From: Gonatopus flavifemur
Lineage: Eukaryota; Arthropoda; Insecta; Hymenoptera; Dryinidae
DNA: 64,000 bases
Reading direction: 5' to 3'
Assembly (NCBI GenBank): GCA_018340375.1
Contig: JAFFJZ010000001.1
Coordinates: 53,064,001 to 53,128,000 of the forward strand
In this document: positions 21,039 through 34,703 of the stretch, piece after piece
How positions within the stretch are numbered: position 1 is the stretch's first letter
Layout of the letters: each line of letters begins with the position of its first letter
Made by a program: the position numbers and the translations under genes
The notes under the pieces: model-generated
Told to the model about the DNA's origin: nothing
Databases searched by the model: none
What the model saw: only the letters and a program-made list of their open reading frames with translations

Positions 21039-21457
21039 TATATATAATTTGTGTATAATTCAATATATTTTATATATAATTTCTACATAATTGTATAAAA
21101 CCTATATATAATTGTCAAAATTTCAATCAATGTCTAAAAAAATTGAAGCTGAAACTGTCAACTGTGAGCTAGCAGCCAATTGTCATAATTTTTCACACAA
21201 AACGCTTATTAAGAATTTAAGCATCACTGTGAAAAATTCCTACATATTTATGTGAAGTAATCGACACATACATGCGTTAGGAATTTCCCAAACTTGTCCG
21301 GAAGTTTATTGTGAAATGTTGGGAAAAATCTCATAAAGTTCAGAATTTTCAAATTAATTTATGAAAAATTTCATGTAAATATACCGGAAATTGATTTTCC
21401 AATCAGTGATTGAAATTTTCCGGTTGATGCACACATGAAAATTCCGATTATTTTTCA

Positions 21458-22009
21458 CACGGAGAGAAATTTGTAGTTACATTTACTATGTGATTATTGT
21501 GCTCGAGGAACAGACAGAGTTTCCAATGGCATTTACTGTAAAATATAGTCAATTCGATAATATTTCTATTGTTTAATCATAGTAAATCTCATCGTAAGTT
21601 TGGTCTGTTCCTCGGTTCACTGAGCAAAATGTGTTTCGTAGAACTAGCAATAAGAGCATTGCTGACATTTTATTGTTGAATATACAATAATTCTTGTTCT
21701 TATAGCAATATATAGTTGTCTTATTAACAACAAAATTGTCAATTCAGCAATTTTATTGCTGGTTGATATGTGACAATTCAGCATTGTCATATGTCAACCT
21801 ACAATAAAAATCGTAAAAATATGACCGTTAAAATTGTTGAATTGACAATTCTATTGTTCACAAGACAACATGTATTGCTATAAGAACAAAAATTATTGTA
21901 TTTCCAACAATAAAATGCCAACAATTCTGTGATTGCTAGTTCTACGAAACACATTTTTCTCAGTGTTACAAAGGCTCATAGTAAATCTAACTATAAATTT
22001 TACTCCGTG
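21458..22009. mobile_element. CACGGAG-family MITE nested in the GAAGCTGAA element
   Basis: The ends are CACGGAGAGAAATTTGTAG and the inverse of CACGGAGTAAAATTTATAG. The inner arms GAGGAACAGACAGAGTT and TTTGGTCTGTTCCTC are inverted. It is itself interrupted by 21618-21965. Confidence 0.7.
21618..21965. mobile_element. 348-bp near-palindromic CACTGAG element
   Basis: CACTGAGCAAAATGTGTTTC pairs with the right end GAAACACATTTTTCTCAGTG. The pairing continues through GTAGAACTAGCAAT and much of the interior (ACAATAATTCTTGTTCTTAT and its inverse). TT flanks both sides. It is the innermost of three nested elements. Confidence 0.8.
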
Positions 22010-22117
22010 TAATGGAATGCTACTTAACTGATTTCTGATATTAACAAAGCTTGAACAAGATTTGATCGGAAGTTACAACAATCGGTTGCTAACTCTACGG
22101 CTGCCCGTTTCAGCCTC

Positions 22118-24030
22118 ATTCGTTTCTGCCGGTATAATCAAATATGTTCAATAGGTAATCATATCAATCTTTTTTCACAAAAAAATCATGATGAAAAATA
22201 ATCCATCATAGTTGAGGGATCGACACTACTTTAATGATAATTTTACAATTCAATTGGAATTGACGAGTAGGAAGTATACAATACACTTCGTAATGTAATG
22301 AAATTTGAGAATTGACATTGACATGTTTTCAATAGCTTCTATATTCTGTGGACTAATCTGCAGTTCAACTTGACCTTTATGTCAACTCGGTGTTTTATAT
22401 GCTTGTGACTGTACAAAGAAATCGTAAAGCACGTTAGAGGAAGTTGAAAATTCTTGATATCCACCTCTTAATCTACACGAATTCGACCGTTGGTATCCAT
22501 TTTTATTCCAAAAATCATGATATTCTATATTTCTTATCAACAGCAGAAATGAGATTCACATAGCGAAGAGACTTGGTATAAAACGAAGCTGAAAATAGAA
22601 TTGGGAGTTGATTGATGTAACTCTTGATGTGAATATTTTATCAACTGTTTCAGTAGGTAATACGCGTTTAAGATACTTATTCAAATAACATCTGATGTGG
22701 GCAGTACTTCATTACAGTTCGATCAAAATAAATTATATCAATCAGTTGTTATTTTCAGGGTATGGAAATATGATGGTTTTTGTTGTGTTTTCAAGCCTGA
22801 TTCGGAAATTCAATTTAATTTGGTTATAAAATTGCAAAGTTATTTAATTATAGAGTTATCAAATTCAATATTGAATTAACCAAACTTTCTCCTCGATAAT
22901 ATTAATCTTCTCCCTATCGAAATCCAAAGTTGCAAGTCAGGCTGTAAGTATTGTGAAACCACTGATCTGGTCCGGTTTGAACAACGAAGCGTCTTAAAGT
23001 GCGTAATTATGATTCAAGTGTTTTATTTTTATTACTCTTTGTGTGGACGCCTCTCTATTGTGTGTCTCTCATATAAATTTTGTTCATTGGTATTATGTTT
23101 TTGTTTACTCGTCTGAACGCAGCGGACATCGGTGAAATGGAATATCGTTGCATCTGGAATCATTTATCAAAACGAAGTCGGAATCAAATACGGAAAAATC
23201 GAGTTCAAAACAGTGTTCAAAAATCGATTCTTGAATGAAATATACAGATTAGACAAATTATTGGAGAAGTTGATGATATGAATGCTTTAGTGCTTTTGTG
23301 TTCGATGATGAATTTGTTCTCATAAACGAGTTGAACTTCAGGGTCATTGAAATAGATGTAGAAGGAATGGTTTATCAGCCTGGCATCGGAGATTAGAGGG
23401 AATTTTTATTTGAATCATCTTGATTCACGGTTCATGCATTACAAAAACTTTGAACGCATTCATCTCTAAAGTGCACCAGGGGTTGTCAAAGGCATGCCTG
23501 ATTTCCTATCAGAGATCCTCGTCAGGTTTCGTTATCGTTTTCCCTATTTCGCTCAATTTTATTTAAATTTCATCCGAACCCTGTTGTACCCCTGCGTTAC
23601 AACCCTATTTGAATCCTATTAGGGAAATTAGATAAGTGCCTTGTGAGAGCCTCATGAGATTTTCCTCATCCACGGTTTCCGGATTCTAACCTGATTAGGG
23701 AATGCCTGATTGAATTTCTACAAGGGCATTTTAAGAATCGGTGCGAGCTCTAACTCCACCAATGTTCAATCAATTGGCTTAATTAGTTTTTCATTGTATT
23801 CGTATTATGTTTATTCAGTGAAATACGCTTTTCCAAAATATTGAGATTCGCGTTTTTTTATGCAACATTTAATAACGAAATTTAGTGTGAAAAAACTATT
23901 CTTTTCGTAAAAATTGATATCATTCTGTGAAGCATGTATATTTTTCAACACCTCTTTGTATTTCACTAGGTTCTAGGCAACAGGAACTAATTGTTATTGG
24001 TTTATTGTTCTGGGTCTATTTTTGCCATCA
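22118..24030. other. Intron-like DNA; possible GC-richer MITE
   Basis: About 23473-23735 is richer in CCT/AGG words (CTGATTAGGGAATGCCTG and similar), resembling 45710-45986, but its ends are not clear. No exon could be supported. Confidence 0.35.
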
Positions 24031-24222
24031 TCCTAGGTGAAAAAGTTCTGTAGAATCTCATGTCAAGATTTAGCTCTACGCAAAAATGTATGGATTTTTA
24101 TAGAGATTTCATAGAAAGTTAATGTAGAAACACATGATTTAGTGGAAATTCTTTAAAAATTTCATACATTTCGCATATAGTCGAATCTTGACATGAAATT
24201 CTACAGAATTTTTTCACCTGGG
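24031..24222. mobile_element. CCCAGGTG-family hairpin MITE
   Basis: CCTAGGTGAAAAAGTTCTGT at the left pairs with ACAGAATTTTTTCACCTGGG at the right, and TCATGTCAAGATTTAGCTC pairs with its inverse inside. A sister copy lies at 30189-30376. The unit is one long hairpin of about 190 bp. Confidence 0.78.
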
Positions 24223-24974
24223 ATTCCATATGATTCCTCACACTCAGAACATTCAGAATATGAAGTTGATACTACCGGTTCAAAACCAGTTAACCGACTA
24301 TAATAACTTCTGATCAAAGTTTCCATTCCAGTATTCTTCATGTTAAAAACCGATTGAGTAGAATTGAATTATGCATGTTCATTTGTTAATACACTTCTTG
24401 AAATATTTTTCCACGGTTATATCGATCAGCTACCTTTTTCAGCTTCATGTACACATGGAGAAGAATAGATACTGATGAAAAGCATCTGAATTATACTATT
24501 TTTTCCTAGTTCCTGATATCCATATCCTTGGTGGAAAACTTTTGTTGAATTTTGTTCACTCTTGGCACAGCAATGTTTCAATAAAATACAATAAAGATCC
24601 TCAAACTTCACCAAATTTCAATGGAAGTTAGGAATCATCCATAAAATACGTTCGCTTTTCGTTGTTCATATCCTTGTCACATCAGCGGGAAGTCCGTAAG
24701 GTCTGACAAAGGTAGATGCATTGAAAAGCAAACGTATTTTATAAATGATCCCTCACCCAATCTCATCAACAGTTACTAAATTTTGTAGACAATTATTGAC
24801 TTTTACTGAAATTTTGTAGAACTCAGTTAAATTTTGCTAATTTTCCTTGAAAACCGAATGGGCAAGAAGTGAAGTTCAACAAAATTCAACGAAATTTTCC
24901 CACCAAGGATGCTATGAAGTAGAATATATGTTATAGTGAGTAATAAAAAGTTGAGAGGCTTGTCCTCATATAAT

Positions 24975-25070
24975 ACTCTCTGAATCTGAAGGAGTGAGAA
25001 CTTCAATCACCCCTACAGAGTGGAATTCCACCTTTTAGACAGCCAAAAAGGAACCCATCTTTCCGTGTAG
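24975..25070. repeat. Partial copy of the ACTCTCT family
   Basis: It begins ATACTCTCTGAATCTGAAGG and contains CACCCCTACAGAGTGGAATT and AGACAGCCAAAAAGGAACC, similar to parts of 31301-31481. I see no matching right end. Confidence 0.4.
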
Positions 25071-26679
25071 AATACATGTATGCTTTTCAGCTCAGTGTAT
25101 TTGATAATCATTGCATCCAACCACAGGTCAAGTCTCTTTCGATTTATCGCGGTATAAGTTGTGTTTAATATAAATCCAAGATCAATTTACAATAAAGGGA
25201 TTATGTACATAGATAGGATACGTTTATTGTGCACGAAACATGAAGGTTAACGAGGTGTGCATCAAAGGTATCTGTGAACTGATTAGATTTAATGATAATA
25301 ATGAGTCCCAAGAGCTATAAGAGCATGAAGCTTGCTACATGATGATACTAAAGATAACTGAAATATTATTACAGTTCTCCATGAATTTGATCAGTAGGTG
25401 GAATATACCTACTGGAGAACCTACAAATTTTCTCCCCAATTGAGATTTTAATTATTTCGAATATGTATATTGGGCTTATTATATACGAGATTAAGAATGA
25501 AAGTCCTGATTAGGTTTTTCACAGCCCGTACAGGAAGTACATCAATGAAAACATAGCCAATAACTCAATAGACAATGAAATATCACAAAAACTTTCCCAT
25601 TGTGAAGGAATCCCATACAGCATACCCTCGCTATAAAAGAATTCTAAAAGATTTCTCAAGGGTTCTTAAGATCTCTTTTTGAATACTTTTGGAGTCAGTG
25701 TGTAATGTGGGATTGTCTGACCGTAAAGAATAAGAGACTTTCCAGCCACTTTGAAAAACTAATCTGTCTTTTGGATTCTGAATTTTGCAAAAATTGAGAC
25801 AATAATCTACCAAATCAGAATCAAAAAGTCCCTATCTATGGGAGAACTTTGTTAACTACTACTGAACTGAACTAAAACACAAGAATCCCAGCTAAAAATT
25901 GTTCTTTCTGAAGAACGGACCATGTGAGGCCTGATTTTGGTCCAAACCATCACAGCTTAACCCGAAACAGGGCCAAAGGGTTCCGTTTCTAGTAGGGATT
26001 TTAATAATGTACGAATGTTTTAATACATTCATGATACGTTTAATATATTCACCATGCATCCTGAAGAATATTTTTCAAGTGAGAAAGACTCAACACGAAA
26101 GGTTTCCTTTGATAAAAAATTCTAATTCAATATTCTTCCATAGGAGTTGAAATTCCCTTCAAAGGGACTAAATCAGAATCCGTTTACATCGTATATATCC
26201 TGGTACCAGAAATGAACTAGATTTTCCTTGCAGAGATGAATTGCATCTGCTCTCTCATTTGATGTCAAAAATATAAATGAAAGAGAAACATGCTGGTAAT
26301 TTAACGAGATAATATACCGTACTTTCATCCTTTGTTATTTTTACTACTTGAGATAGGGCAAACGTATCTATGGAACACAGCCGTATATGCATGGAGGGGA
26401 ATTTAAAGTCAGGTCGGTCGTATGATTATGATGTAAACCTGAATTTCACAAGCTGAACATTATATTTCTAGATTATGAAAACTTTTACCGTTGCATATCT
26501 TACTGTTTCACATCGTAATCATCGCTGCATCGTATCACATTGCTTATTGCATTTTTTGCTAAGGGATGATGGTTTTTGTTGATCTAATACTTGCGTTGTT
26601 GGATTCTGTTACATCAAAAGAAGATGAATCATATCCAGGGTATATGTAAATTATTCCGAAAATCGAATTTCATCATTTG
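25071..26679. other. Intron-like DNA, no gene seen
   Basis: A short piece at about 25886-25998 may be a MITE (ATCCCAGCTA...TAGTAGGGATT), with weak ends. Nothing else can be supported. Confidence 0.35.
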
Positions 26680-26936
26680 CCCTATTGAAAAATTCCAATA
26701 GAAACTGATGGGTGTCATTTTATCGGGAGCCATGGGTTTCTATCGATTCTCTGTGTCGCTTTGTCACAGACGCTATAGGTTTCTATCGGATTCTATATGG
26801 GAGTCAAAATTCTGTTGGTATTTATTGGTACTATCGGTAAAGCCTCTTGAATGCCGATGGAAAATAATTTCCGATTGCAAAACCATGTCGTTGTTTTGCA
26901 GGATCTACGGGAATCTATTGGAATTTTTCAACAGGG
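26680..26936. mobile_element. 257-bp TIR MITE
   Basis: The left end CCCTATTGAAAAATTCCAAT and the right end ATTGGAATTTTTCAACAGGG are inverted with one mismatch over 20 bp. The interior repeats GGTTTCTATCGGATTCTAT-type words. Non-coding. Confidence 0.75.
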
Positions 26937-29666
26937 TACGTACGCGTGATTCATGTGACAAAAGATCAATTCTGGAAAACATGTACAATGTATTTTTGTT
27001 CAAAGTACATCTAAGTGATACAAAAATCGAGAATGTGGAGAAGTTTTAATGCTCCTTAGTAAGCCTTATGGATATATCGAGAGTATAGAAGAGACATTGT
27101 TTTGAACAGTTCATTTCATTTGATCGTTTGATGTATAATCATCAATTTGTTATTTTGTTTGGGTAGGGGCGGAGTTGTGATTATTATTCACAAGTCAATA
27201 CAGTTTCTTTGTGCGTTAAACAAAATGTTTCATGATCAACAATATCTTCCTTGGTATGAACATCTTAATTCATCCAAGGGATTCCACATTCTCGAAAAAA
27301 AAGGAATTCAGAATTGAAAATATCCTTATTGTCGAAAATTAATGTATGAAATTTGGAATGATTGCCTGGAATTGAGAATGTTAAGAATTAGAATAATTCT
27401 AATACGATTCACCATGACATCAATATTTATAAATATATTCTAATTGTATGTTTTGATATTTGCTGGAGCGATAATATAAGTGATGACATGTCTTCCGTCC
27501 ACAACCCAGTAAAAACGAAATCCGTCAGGGTAGAACAAGAACAATTTGCGAGACAGGCGTCACACATAACGTACGTAACCTAGATAGTAAAAACGTTCCA
27601 TATATAAAAGTAAATTAGCAGACGAAACTGGATTTCCTGAAAGCAGAACAGCCCCCGTAATGTCCTAATAAGACGTGAGGTCGGACGAAAATTTAGACAA
27701 AAATATGATTCAAGAACTTTTCCCTATCAAGATTTTATGAGAATTGGGCTAGACAGAATTGGGTAACTACATGTATGATTCGAGTTGTTGATTTCAATGG
27801 ACCATATCAACACATTTGAATGAACTTCTGCACAATAAGGAGGATAATTGATGATATTTATCTCTCGAGAAATAAGAATATATTATTAATAAAATAATAC
27901 TTCTCAATAGCCAACAAAAAGAGGGAAAAGATAGTATCAGGAATATATTCAATTTGCCACATCCTACGATTTTTATCTACGCTCAGCATATAATCGAGAA
28001 CAAAAAATTGGAGTCGGGATTATTCTAGTCAGATTTGATTTATTTCGGGTATGCGAAGGAAAAAGTTTCAATGGTCCAACGAGATTCTTGCTACCTTAGG
28101 AAAAACTGCTTATCATTATGTTCATAGGAAAAAGAAATTCAACTGTGAGAAAATTTCCAATCCATTCAAAGCTCTTATCATAAAATTCTTTTTTCACGAG
28201 ATATCTTGGTTTCCTCGCAGTCATCTATATAGAAAAAACTATATGTAACATCAGAAACCATGAAATTTCCTTGAAAATGTTTCAATTGTAGATTTTTAAA
28301 TTGAATGAGATGAAAACGAAGATGTATAATTATGCGTGATTTTGCATAAATTGACTACAAGAAACAGTCTCCTTATTCTCATATGTTTTGTCTCAATCGA
28401 GAGAAGATGAATTGAATAAAAGAGAGAGGATGAGATCAACCTTTATTTTAGTTTGAGAGACTATTTATACAAATGGAGATTCCTTCTCCGCCTTTTATTT
28501 GTATTTTTATTGTTGCAATACTTCGATGGAAACTTGAAATCTCGGAATCGTTGGATAGAACTTTTTTTTCAATTTCAAAAGCTTTCGCACGAGGGAAATA
28601 TTCAGTTGAAGGCTATCGCGAAAATTCGGTACGGAAGGAACATTATGCAGTTTCGAACAAATTTAACTTACAGTTTGTAAAATTTATAAGTCAAATCTTC
28701 GGGGATCACACAGACATTTTACATCATGTACGATAAATTTGTTCGAAACTCCACGGTGTTATCCCACGTTTATCGAACTTGCTCGGTAAGAAAATGCTTT
28801 TCGTGTATAGGGATTACCAGGCACATTTAATTTTATACCGAATGAACGTCCAGTATTTTGAGTTCATCCACGAGATATGTTTAATTACTTTATTGCTTCT
28901 ATGAGCGATTGGAAAAAATTGATGAGATTTTCCCATGCGAAGCGATTTCATTAAACTTATGAATTTTTTAGGAACAGCGTACGCAAATTACACTCTCCAA
29001 GAGAGGAATTTGATATCAAGTTTCATACGAATGAAATATAAAATTGTATGATATTTTCAAAGGTTTATGCAGAGTTCTTTATATCGTGCTGAATTTGTTC
29101 TATGAATTCACCTATAGAAAATATCGTTTCTCAGTTACCGAAGACACGAATTAACTATATAATTCACTTCCATAATTTATCAGATTTTTCACGAAACCGA
29201 TTCTGCAAATCACGTTACCTGGTGAAACTCGCACTTTATTGTGTACATAGCATCATTTGTTGTGGCTTTTTGACCGCATGCTATTCCCTACCTTATCGTG
29301 GCTGGATGAAAATTGCTACAATTCGATCGCGTTGAGGTGGATACTAATGAATACGATGCGAAATGACAACGGATGAAGTTCCGGAGAAGAATACCTTCGG
29401 AGGTTTTGAAGACATCTTCAGGAGAGAGATTCAATACGATTTTGAATTTTGAATAGAATCTATGATGTACTTCGGAAACAGTGATTATGCAATTTAAGTT
29501 AATATCTTTCCCCATATTGTGAATCCAAGTGTTTGATTTTGATTCACTCAAAGTGTTTGAATTGTGCCGTCACCTTTTAGATGATTAAAATCGTGTAGAA
29601 GCACTTATAAAATGAGTAAACTGTTTTGTTCTAAAATATTTAATCTGAATTATTGCTATATTCACA
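26937..29666. other. Intron-like DNA, few repeats
   Basis: There is one small inverted pair (GTTTCGAACAAATTTA at about 28651 against TAAATTTGTTCGAAAC at about 28735). No exon with good splice sites was found on either strand by eye. Confidence 0.35.
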
Positions 29667-29884
29667 CACGGCGAAGAAAATTCGCTGTGACAGCAATAAT
29701 TTTGTTAGCTATGACATCAACTTTTCACCTGTGGCAGTAAAACATGTTGACTCCGCCAGAATTTGCTGCAGGAGCAAACATTTTGAGCTGTCACAGTTAT
29801 CATAAAAAATCGCTGTTGTAGTCAACAAGATTGCTGTGATAAGGAATAGTTTGCTGTCACAGCAAATTTCTTTTTTCGTCCGTG
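29667..29884. mobile_element. 218-bp TIR MITE, CA target duplication
   Basis: CACGGCGAAGAAAATTCGCT, followed by GTGACAGCA, pairs with the inverse of the right end (TTTGCTGTCACAGCAAATTT...CGTCCGTG). CA lies on both sides. The interior repeats CTGT(C/G)ACAG and TTTGCTG words. Confidence 0.7.
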
Positions 29885-30188
29885 CACATTTTTGTGTGTT
29901 GAGGAAGCGGCTGTACGATTTAAGGATTCTGAGCGTATTAACACAAATTTCGCGAATTTGCACTACGATCTACTTAATTCCAAGGTAGTTCAATGGAAAT
30001 GAAGATGAAATTAGCAGCCTAAAGCTAGCAGCCGATTGTTGTAACTTTTGATTAAATGTGGTTGCGGCTTTGTTCATATCGAAAATCGATCAAGTGGCAT
30101 TCCATTAAACGTCTCAGATACTTAAACTCTTGATGAAAGTTTTGTGTAAACAGTTATGAAATGTGTAGCACGATTTACCATAATGGCA

Positions 30189-30376
30189 CCCAGGTGAAAA
30201 AATTCTGTAGAATTTCATGTCAAGATTTGGCTCCACGCAAAATGTATGAAATTTTTTATAGAATTTTCACCAAATCATATGTTACATCAACTTTCTATGG
30301 AATTCATATAAAAATCCGTACATTTTGCATAGAGCCAAAACTTGACATGAAATTCTACAGAATTTTCTCACCTGGG
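30189..30376. mobile_element. CCCAGGTG-family hairpin MITE, CA target duplication
   Basis: CCCAGGTGAAAAAATTCTGT pairs with ACAGAATTTTCTCACCTGGG. The next 40 bases (TCATGTCAAGATTTGGCTC and on) also pair with their inverse. CA flanks both sides. It is a sister of 24031-24222. Confidence 0.82.
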
Positions 30377-30546
30377 CAGTTTTGGGACAAATGAGCATTT
30401 ATGTGCACTTTTCCTTCAATTATGGCAATCAAGATCTCATTCTGGTGAAAATAACTTTGCATCTGATACATATTGCTATAAGTTTTCAAAGAATCACCAC
30501 AAATTAGAAGAGAAATGTTCGTAAACGCTCATGTGTCCCAAAACTG
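30377..30546. mobile_element. 170-bp TIR element next to the CCCAGGTG MITE
   Basis: CAGTTTTGGGACAAATGAGC at the left matches the inverse of the right end at 19 of 20 positions (CAGTTTTGGGACACATGAGC). The CCCAGGTG element is inserted at its left border. Non-coding. Confidence 0.6.
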
Positions 30547-30590
30547 CTATTTTTTTCCATGAATTGGCTGCTCAATTTATAGCTGCTTCA

Positions 30591-31300
30591 TTTAATGAAA
30601 CTGTTGATTTTCTGATTTTTTTATGACTACTGTAAAATTTGGAGAAAAAATTTGTTTCCATGTATTTCAGTTTCCCACATTACAAATATACCGAACTGAA
30701 TCTTTACTATGAACGGCCAAAAAATTCTCATCTTTTCTCCTTGATAAAAGAAATTTTGGTTGTGCAATGGAGTTCAGGGGGAGCCAGCTCCTAATATCCA
30801 TTACGATAATTGCCCCGTAAAGAAAATAACTATCATCTGTTGAAGGAAATACCAGGGACTTTACGTTTGAGTTCATGCGAAACAATTTAATACGCAAGCA
30901 TGATCACCCGTTCTCATTAGAGCGCTTCGCTTTCTCTTGAAGTCGTCGTGTGATCGATTGAATGGTCACGCATCGTGTACAAACATTTTTCGGCTTAACT
31001 TGACCGTGAGTTGCTAATTTCTTTGACAGCGTTGGAAAACATAATCTAATGTTATAACCTACATGACAACATGTGAACAAATTAATGTATGTTTTCGTTA
31101 ATTTCTAAGATTTTCTCATTCTCTCATTCCCGTTGGAATGATAAGTCAAACTTAATATAATATAATAGTCATTATACATTGGAATTTTAACACTTTGTTA
31201 GGAACAATTTGTTTTTTTCAAAAGAATTTTCAGTCAAAATGATAAGAGAATTTTCTAATTTTATATTCCAATGTAACAAATATAATCTACAAATTATTTA
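30591..31300. other. AT-rich DNA, no gene seen
   Basis: Only short open frames. No inverted repeat longer than about 12 bases was noticed. Confidence 0.35.
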
Positions 31301-31481
31301 TACTCTCTGAACTGGGAAGAATGAAATTTCCACTAGAACGGAAAGGTAGGTTCTCTTTAGGCTACCTGAAGAGTGAGGTATATTCCACTCTTTTGGAATG
31401 AGAGTTCACTCTTTATGCTGCTAGAAGGGAATCTATTTTTCCGTTGGAGTGGAAATTTCATTCTTCCCAATCTAGAGAGTA
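31301..31481. mobile_element. ACTCTCT-family MITE
   Basis: TACTCTCTGAACTGGGAAGA pairs with the inverse right end TACTCTCTAGATTGGGAAGA. The pairing continues through ATGAAATTTCCACT and CGGAAA. Related sequence occurs at 2376-2580 and 24975-25070. Confidence 0.75.
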
Positions 31482-31742
31482 GCGTTTTATTGATCTAAGT
31501 ATTGAATTTTCTTCAAAGGCAGATCGCTGAGAGACCACTTTGTTCAGTAGAGTTTGTTAATAACTTTGAAAATTCAATTTTTATCTCAGATTTTACTATG
31601 CTGGAATAGAAATAGTTTGTTCTTTGGAGATATTCATCTTACTGTACTTAGCTTCGGTACAAATCATTCTAGGCGTTCCGTGTTCTTCATGTTCGACACA
31701 GCAAATTTTAATTGAAAGATTTTTCCAGATCTCCAAACAATA

Positions 31743-31997
31743 CACGGAGAGAATTTGGTTTCAAATAGTACTACATTTTGTACTGAAGTAGCATCATAAG
31801 TGATATAGTATAATTTTCACAACACAGTTGATTGCAAATTCATGCTCTATCATGTGAAGTTGCGCCAAATTGAAGGATTTTTCAAATCATTAAGCAATAA
31901 TTTTCACTACACTGTGTTGTAAAAATTATACTATGTCACTTATGATGCTAATTTAGTAAAGAATGTAGTAATATCCAGAACGTCTTTTTTCTCCGTG
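31743..31997. mobile_element. CACGGAG-family MITE, TA target duplication
   Basis: The ends are CACGGAGAGAATTTGG and the inverse of CACGGAGAAAAAAG. TA lies on both sides. The inner arms ATCATAAGTGATATAGTATA and their inverse (about 31928-31950) make most of it a hairpin. Confidence 0.75.
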
Positions 31998-34703
31998 TAC
32001 TTGTTAAACATGTGACCTGCACTAGTTTCAGCTCCCTGAGAATTCAATAGTTTTTCTATACACTAAACCTTAGGAATGCGACTATCAGATGATATTTTTA
32101 CTAGTTTTGCATGATATTTTGCTTATAAGAGTTACCAAATCGAATCCAAATTGAATTAATTGGGCAAAGGAGGGAACGCAAAGATTTACTCACATAGATA
32201 AAAATTGGAGTTTGATAGTATTCAACACCATTGAAAATAGCTGTCTATCGCGGGATCCTTTTCCATCTCTTATTTTGCTACGCATATGTTGTAATCCGCG
32301 GTACCAAATAAAGTACATTCACATACGTTGCATAGTTTCATCCAGCTGAAATCTCGTTCCTAGATTTGAATTTCTACCGCAGAAGGAGATATTAACAGAA
32401 AATTCAAAACATCCATTTGCCCCATTACGCCTCATTAGCGGTGCGTAATGAGACTTCCATGAGGCGTGACAAGAGGGGGAAAGTCGGATGAATTCCTTGA
32501 AAAGCATTTTTGTACGATTACCACTGTTGTAACGAGAGCATAGTCAGGGTCGTTACAATTTTCAACGACACAATTTCATCCATTGCTCTTGGGAATACAA
32601 CACCCACTAAACAGGAACTAAAATCATTCATTGAAAGAACCGAATTAGGTCTCACGCGCACAGTAAAATCTAATCCGTATAATACCGGTTGGTAGGTTGA
32701 ATGAACCCCACGAGATACTTTATTGCAAGTTATGAAACTAGTTTATTACAATTGAATGTGTATGACTTATGGGTCTCAAATTTACCACGAAACATTATAT
32801 CATCATCCATCTTTTGGATAAAGAGAGAAGCGGTAATCTGGATTGATAAATGCAATGTATAAGATTTTCTTTCGTGTAATGCATGCCGTTGACGGGTTGG
32901 TTTTGATTGGAAAATATTATTTCAAATATCACACACTTCAAACTTTCAACGCTTTATCGAGCGAACGAAATTAGTTTCGTGAGACTATAATTACTACACG
33001 CCCCAGTTGCATAAGAAAATATGGCAAATACTTGTTCGCTTATCACGCTCTTAATTGATTTCCGAAATTGGAGGGAAGAAGATCGTTGTTATATCAAGTT
33101 TATTAGAATATATGCTGAATAAATATTTAAAAAATGTCTACAATGCATCGATGTACGAATTCCTGTCGCAGATTCAATTTGAATTCAAATTCAGTGTTAA
33201 ATTGAAATTTCATCGATCTTCCTTTATTGGGGAATAGCATTTGTTCAATTTAGATCACGCTTGTTTTCAAATGATTTTCAATGACGTGTGATCAAATGCA
33301 GAATTCGATTCCCAATCAAGTTGGTTTCTTTGGTAATTGCAGTATCGAAAATATATACATCTAAAGGAATTTTTATTTCGATATTTTGAATGTACTCGCC
33401 TAAAAACACGAATAAATACATTTCTGCTCTCCAAACAACTGTTCAAAGTTCTGAGCTATCAGAGTCATATGGATTTCATTTGGTATTTCGGTCTCACCAG
33501 TCGACTCGTACGTTGTGACTAGTTTGTCGTGCGTGGATGGCTCTGACTATCGCATACCGTGTCAATTTTGGCACACTTCAAACCATATATCTCGTATATT
33601 ATCTACGTAGAAACAAAGTATCACGCCTGTTTTATTATTCTTTTTTGTTTTGATAAAGAACAAAGTCAAGTCAAATGATCAGTAAATTATCTTCAAAGAC
33701 CTTTAGTTCCCTATATTATCATCCATTTCCCGCAAAGTTTAAATCATATGAATACTTGAATGTTATTGAGCAACAGTTTTGCCAGGAGGAAAAATTACAA
33801 TTGAGTTTAGTGGATAGGGATATGTTGAATTCTTATAGTTTATACCCTTAATAAATCTCTCCTTGAGATTACATACTTTTAACCTCACTCTTTTTCACAA
33901 AATCCGCTACTTGAGGTTTCCAATGAAGATTTTCGAATTTTGCGCTCCAATTTCTAAATCCTGTGCATTTAAATAGATTGAAGTGATCAAAGGAGATCAT
34001 CTATAGACCATTTGGTTATCGATACATTCTGAACTGTTCTTTTTTTGAATGAAAAGATATTGTATTCTTTCATAAGTAAATTGAAAGTGAATAACTATAT
34101 GTAATCATGATTTTTTGTTTAACGAACGTATACATTATTTCCATTTGAAAACAGTAGCACCGTATGTTCAAACATTTGCTTCTCATGATATTCAGAAGTA
34201 TATTCGAACATCCATGCCGTTTTCGAAAAGTACATCAAAATAAAATTCCACATGCGCACATTCCAATGCATCGAGTGTTATATGCATTTTATATTCGTAG
34301 TAAACAAAACAGTACGGTTGACGAACTTGATACGAGAGTGAGAAGATGACAAAAAACACGAACGTTCGGGGAATCGTTCGTGTAGTTCCACCACTTGAGA
34401 GTAGAGGATTCTGTATTTAGCTCGCAACGTCGGATCTACTATTTCATTCTTGTACATTGAGTGCACGAGAAAGAACGCTGAATTTATTTCGAACGTAATA
34501 AAGGTATGGAACCTTTGTCCAAAATATTCATTTGGTTTTTGGGGCATTCTCGTAAATAATTGGATTATTATCATCCCACAAAGAATCAATTATAAATTCA
34601 TTGATGTTTGGTAATTAAATTTTTGAACGAAATTCAATCGAATTTCAATCAATCATTTCGATGATGATTCGTGTATAAGTGAGGGATGGCGAAAAATCAA
34701 GTT
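31998..34703. other. Intron-like DNA without recognisable repeats
   Basis: No domain, RNA gene or MITE could be supported. The region is AT-rich with ordinary short open frames. Confidence 0.35.

Larger units (their letters stand above)
21145..22117. mobile_element. GAAGCTGAA-family element carrying two nested insertions
   Basis: The left end GAAGCTGAAACTGTCAACTG, followed by GCTAGCAGCCAATTGTCATA, matches the inverse of the right end (ACAACAATCGGTTGCTAACT...GTTTCAGCCTC). The same family occurs at 43270-43441 in a compact 172-bp form. Here the middle is interrupted by the CACGGAG element 21458-22009. Confidence 0.65.
30004..30590. repeat. Probable GAAGCTGAA-family element with two insertions
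   Basis: The left part has AAGCTAGCAGCCGATTGTTG and then TAACTTTTGA, matching the family at 43270. The right part (GAATTGGCTGCTCAATTTAT, then AGCTGCTTCA) looks like a diverged inverse end. Between them lie the elements at 30189-30376 and 30377-30546. The borders are approximate. Confidence 0.45.
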
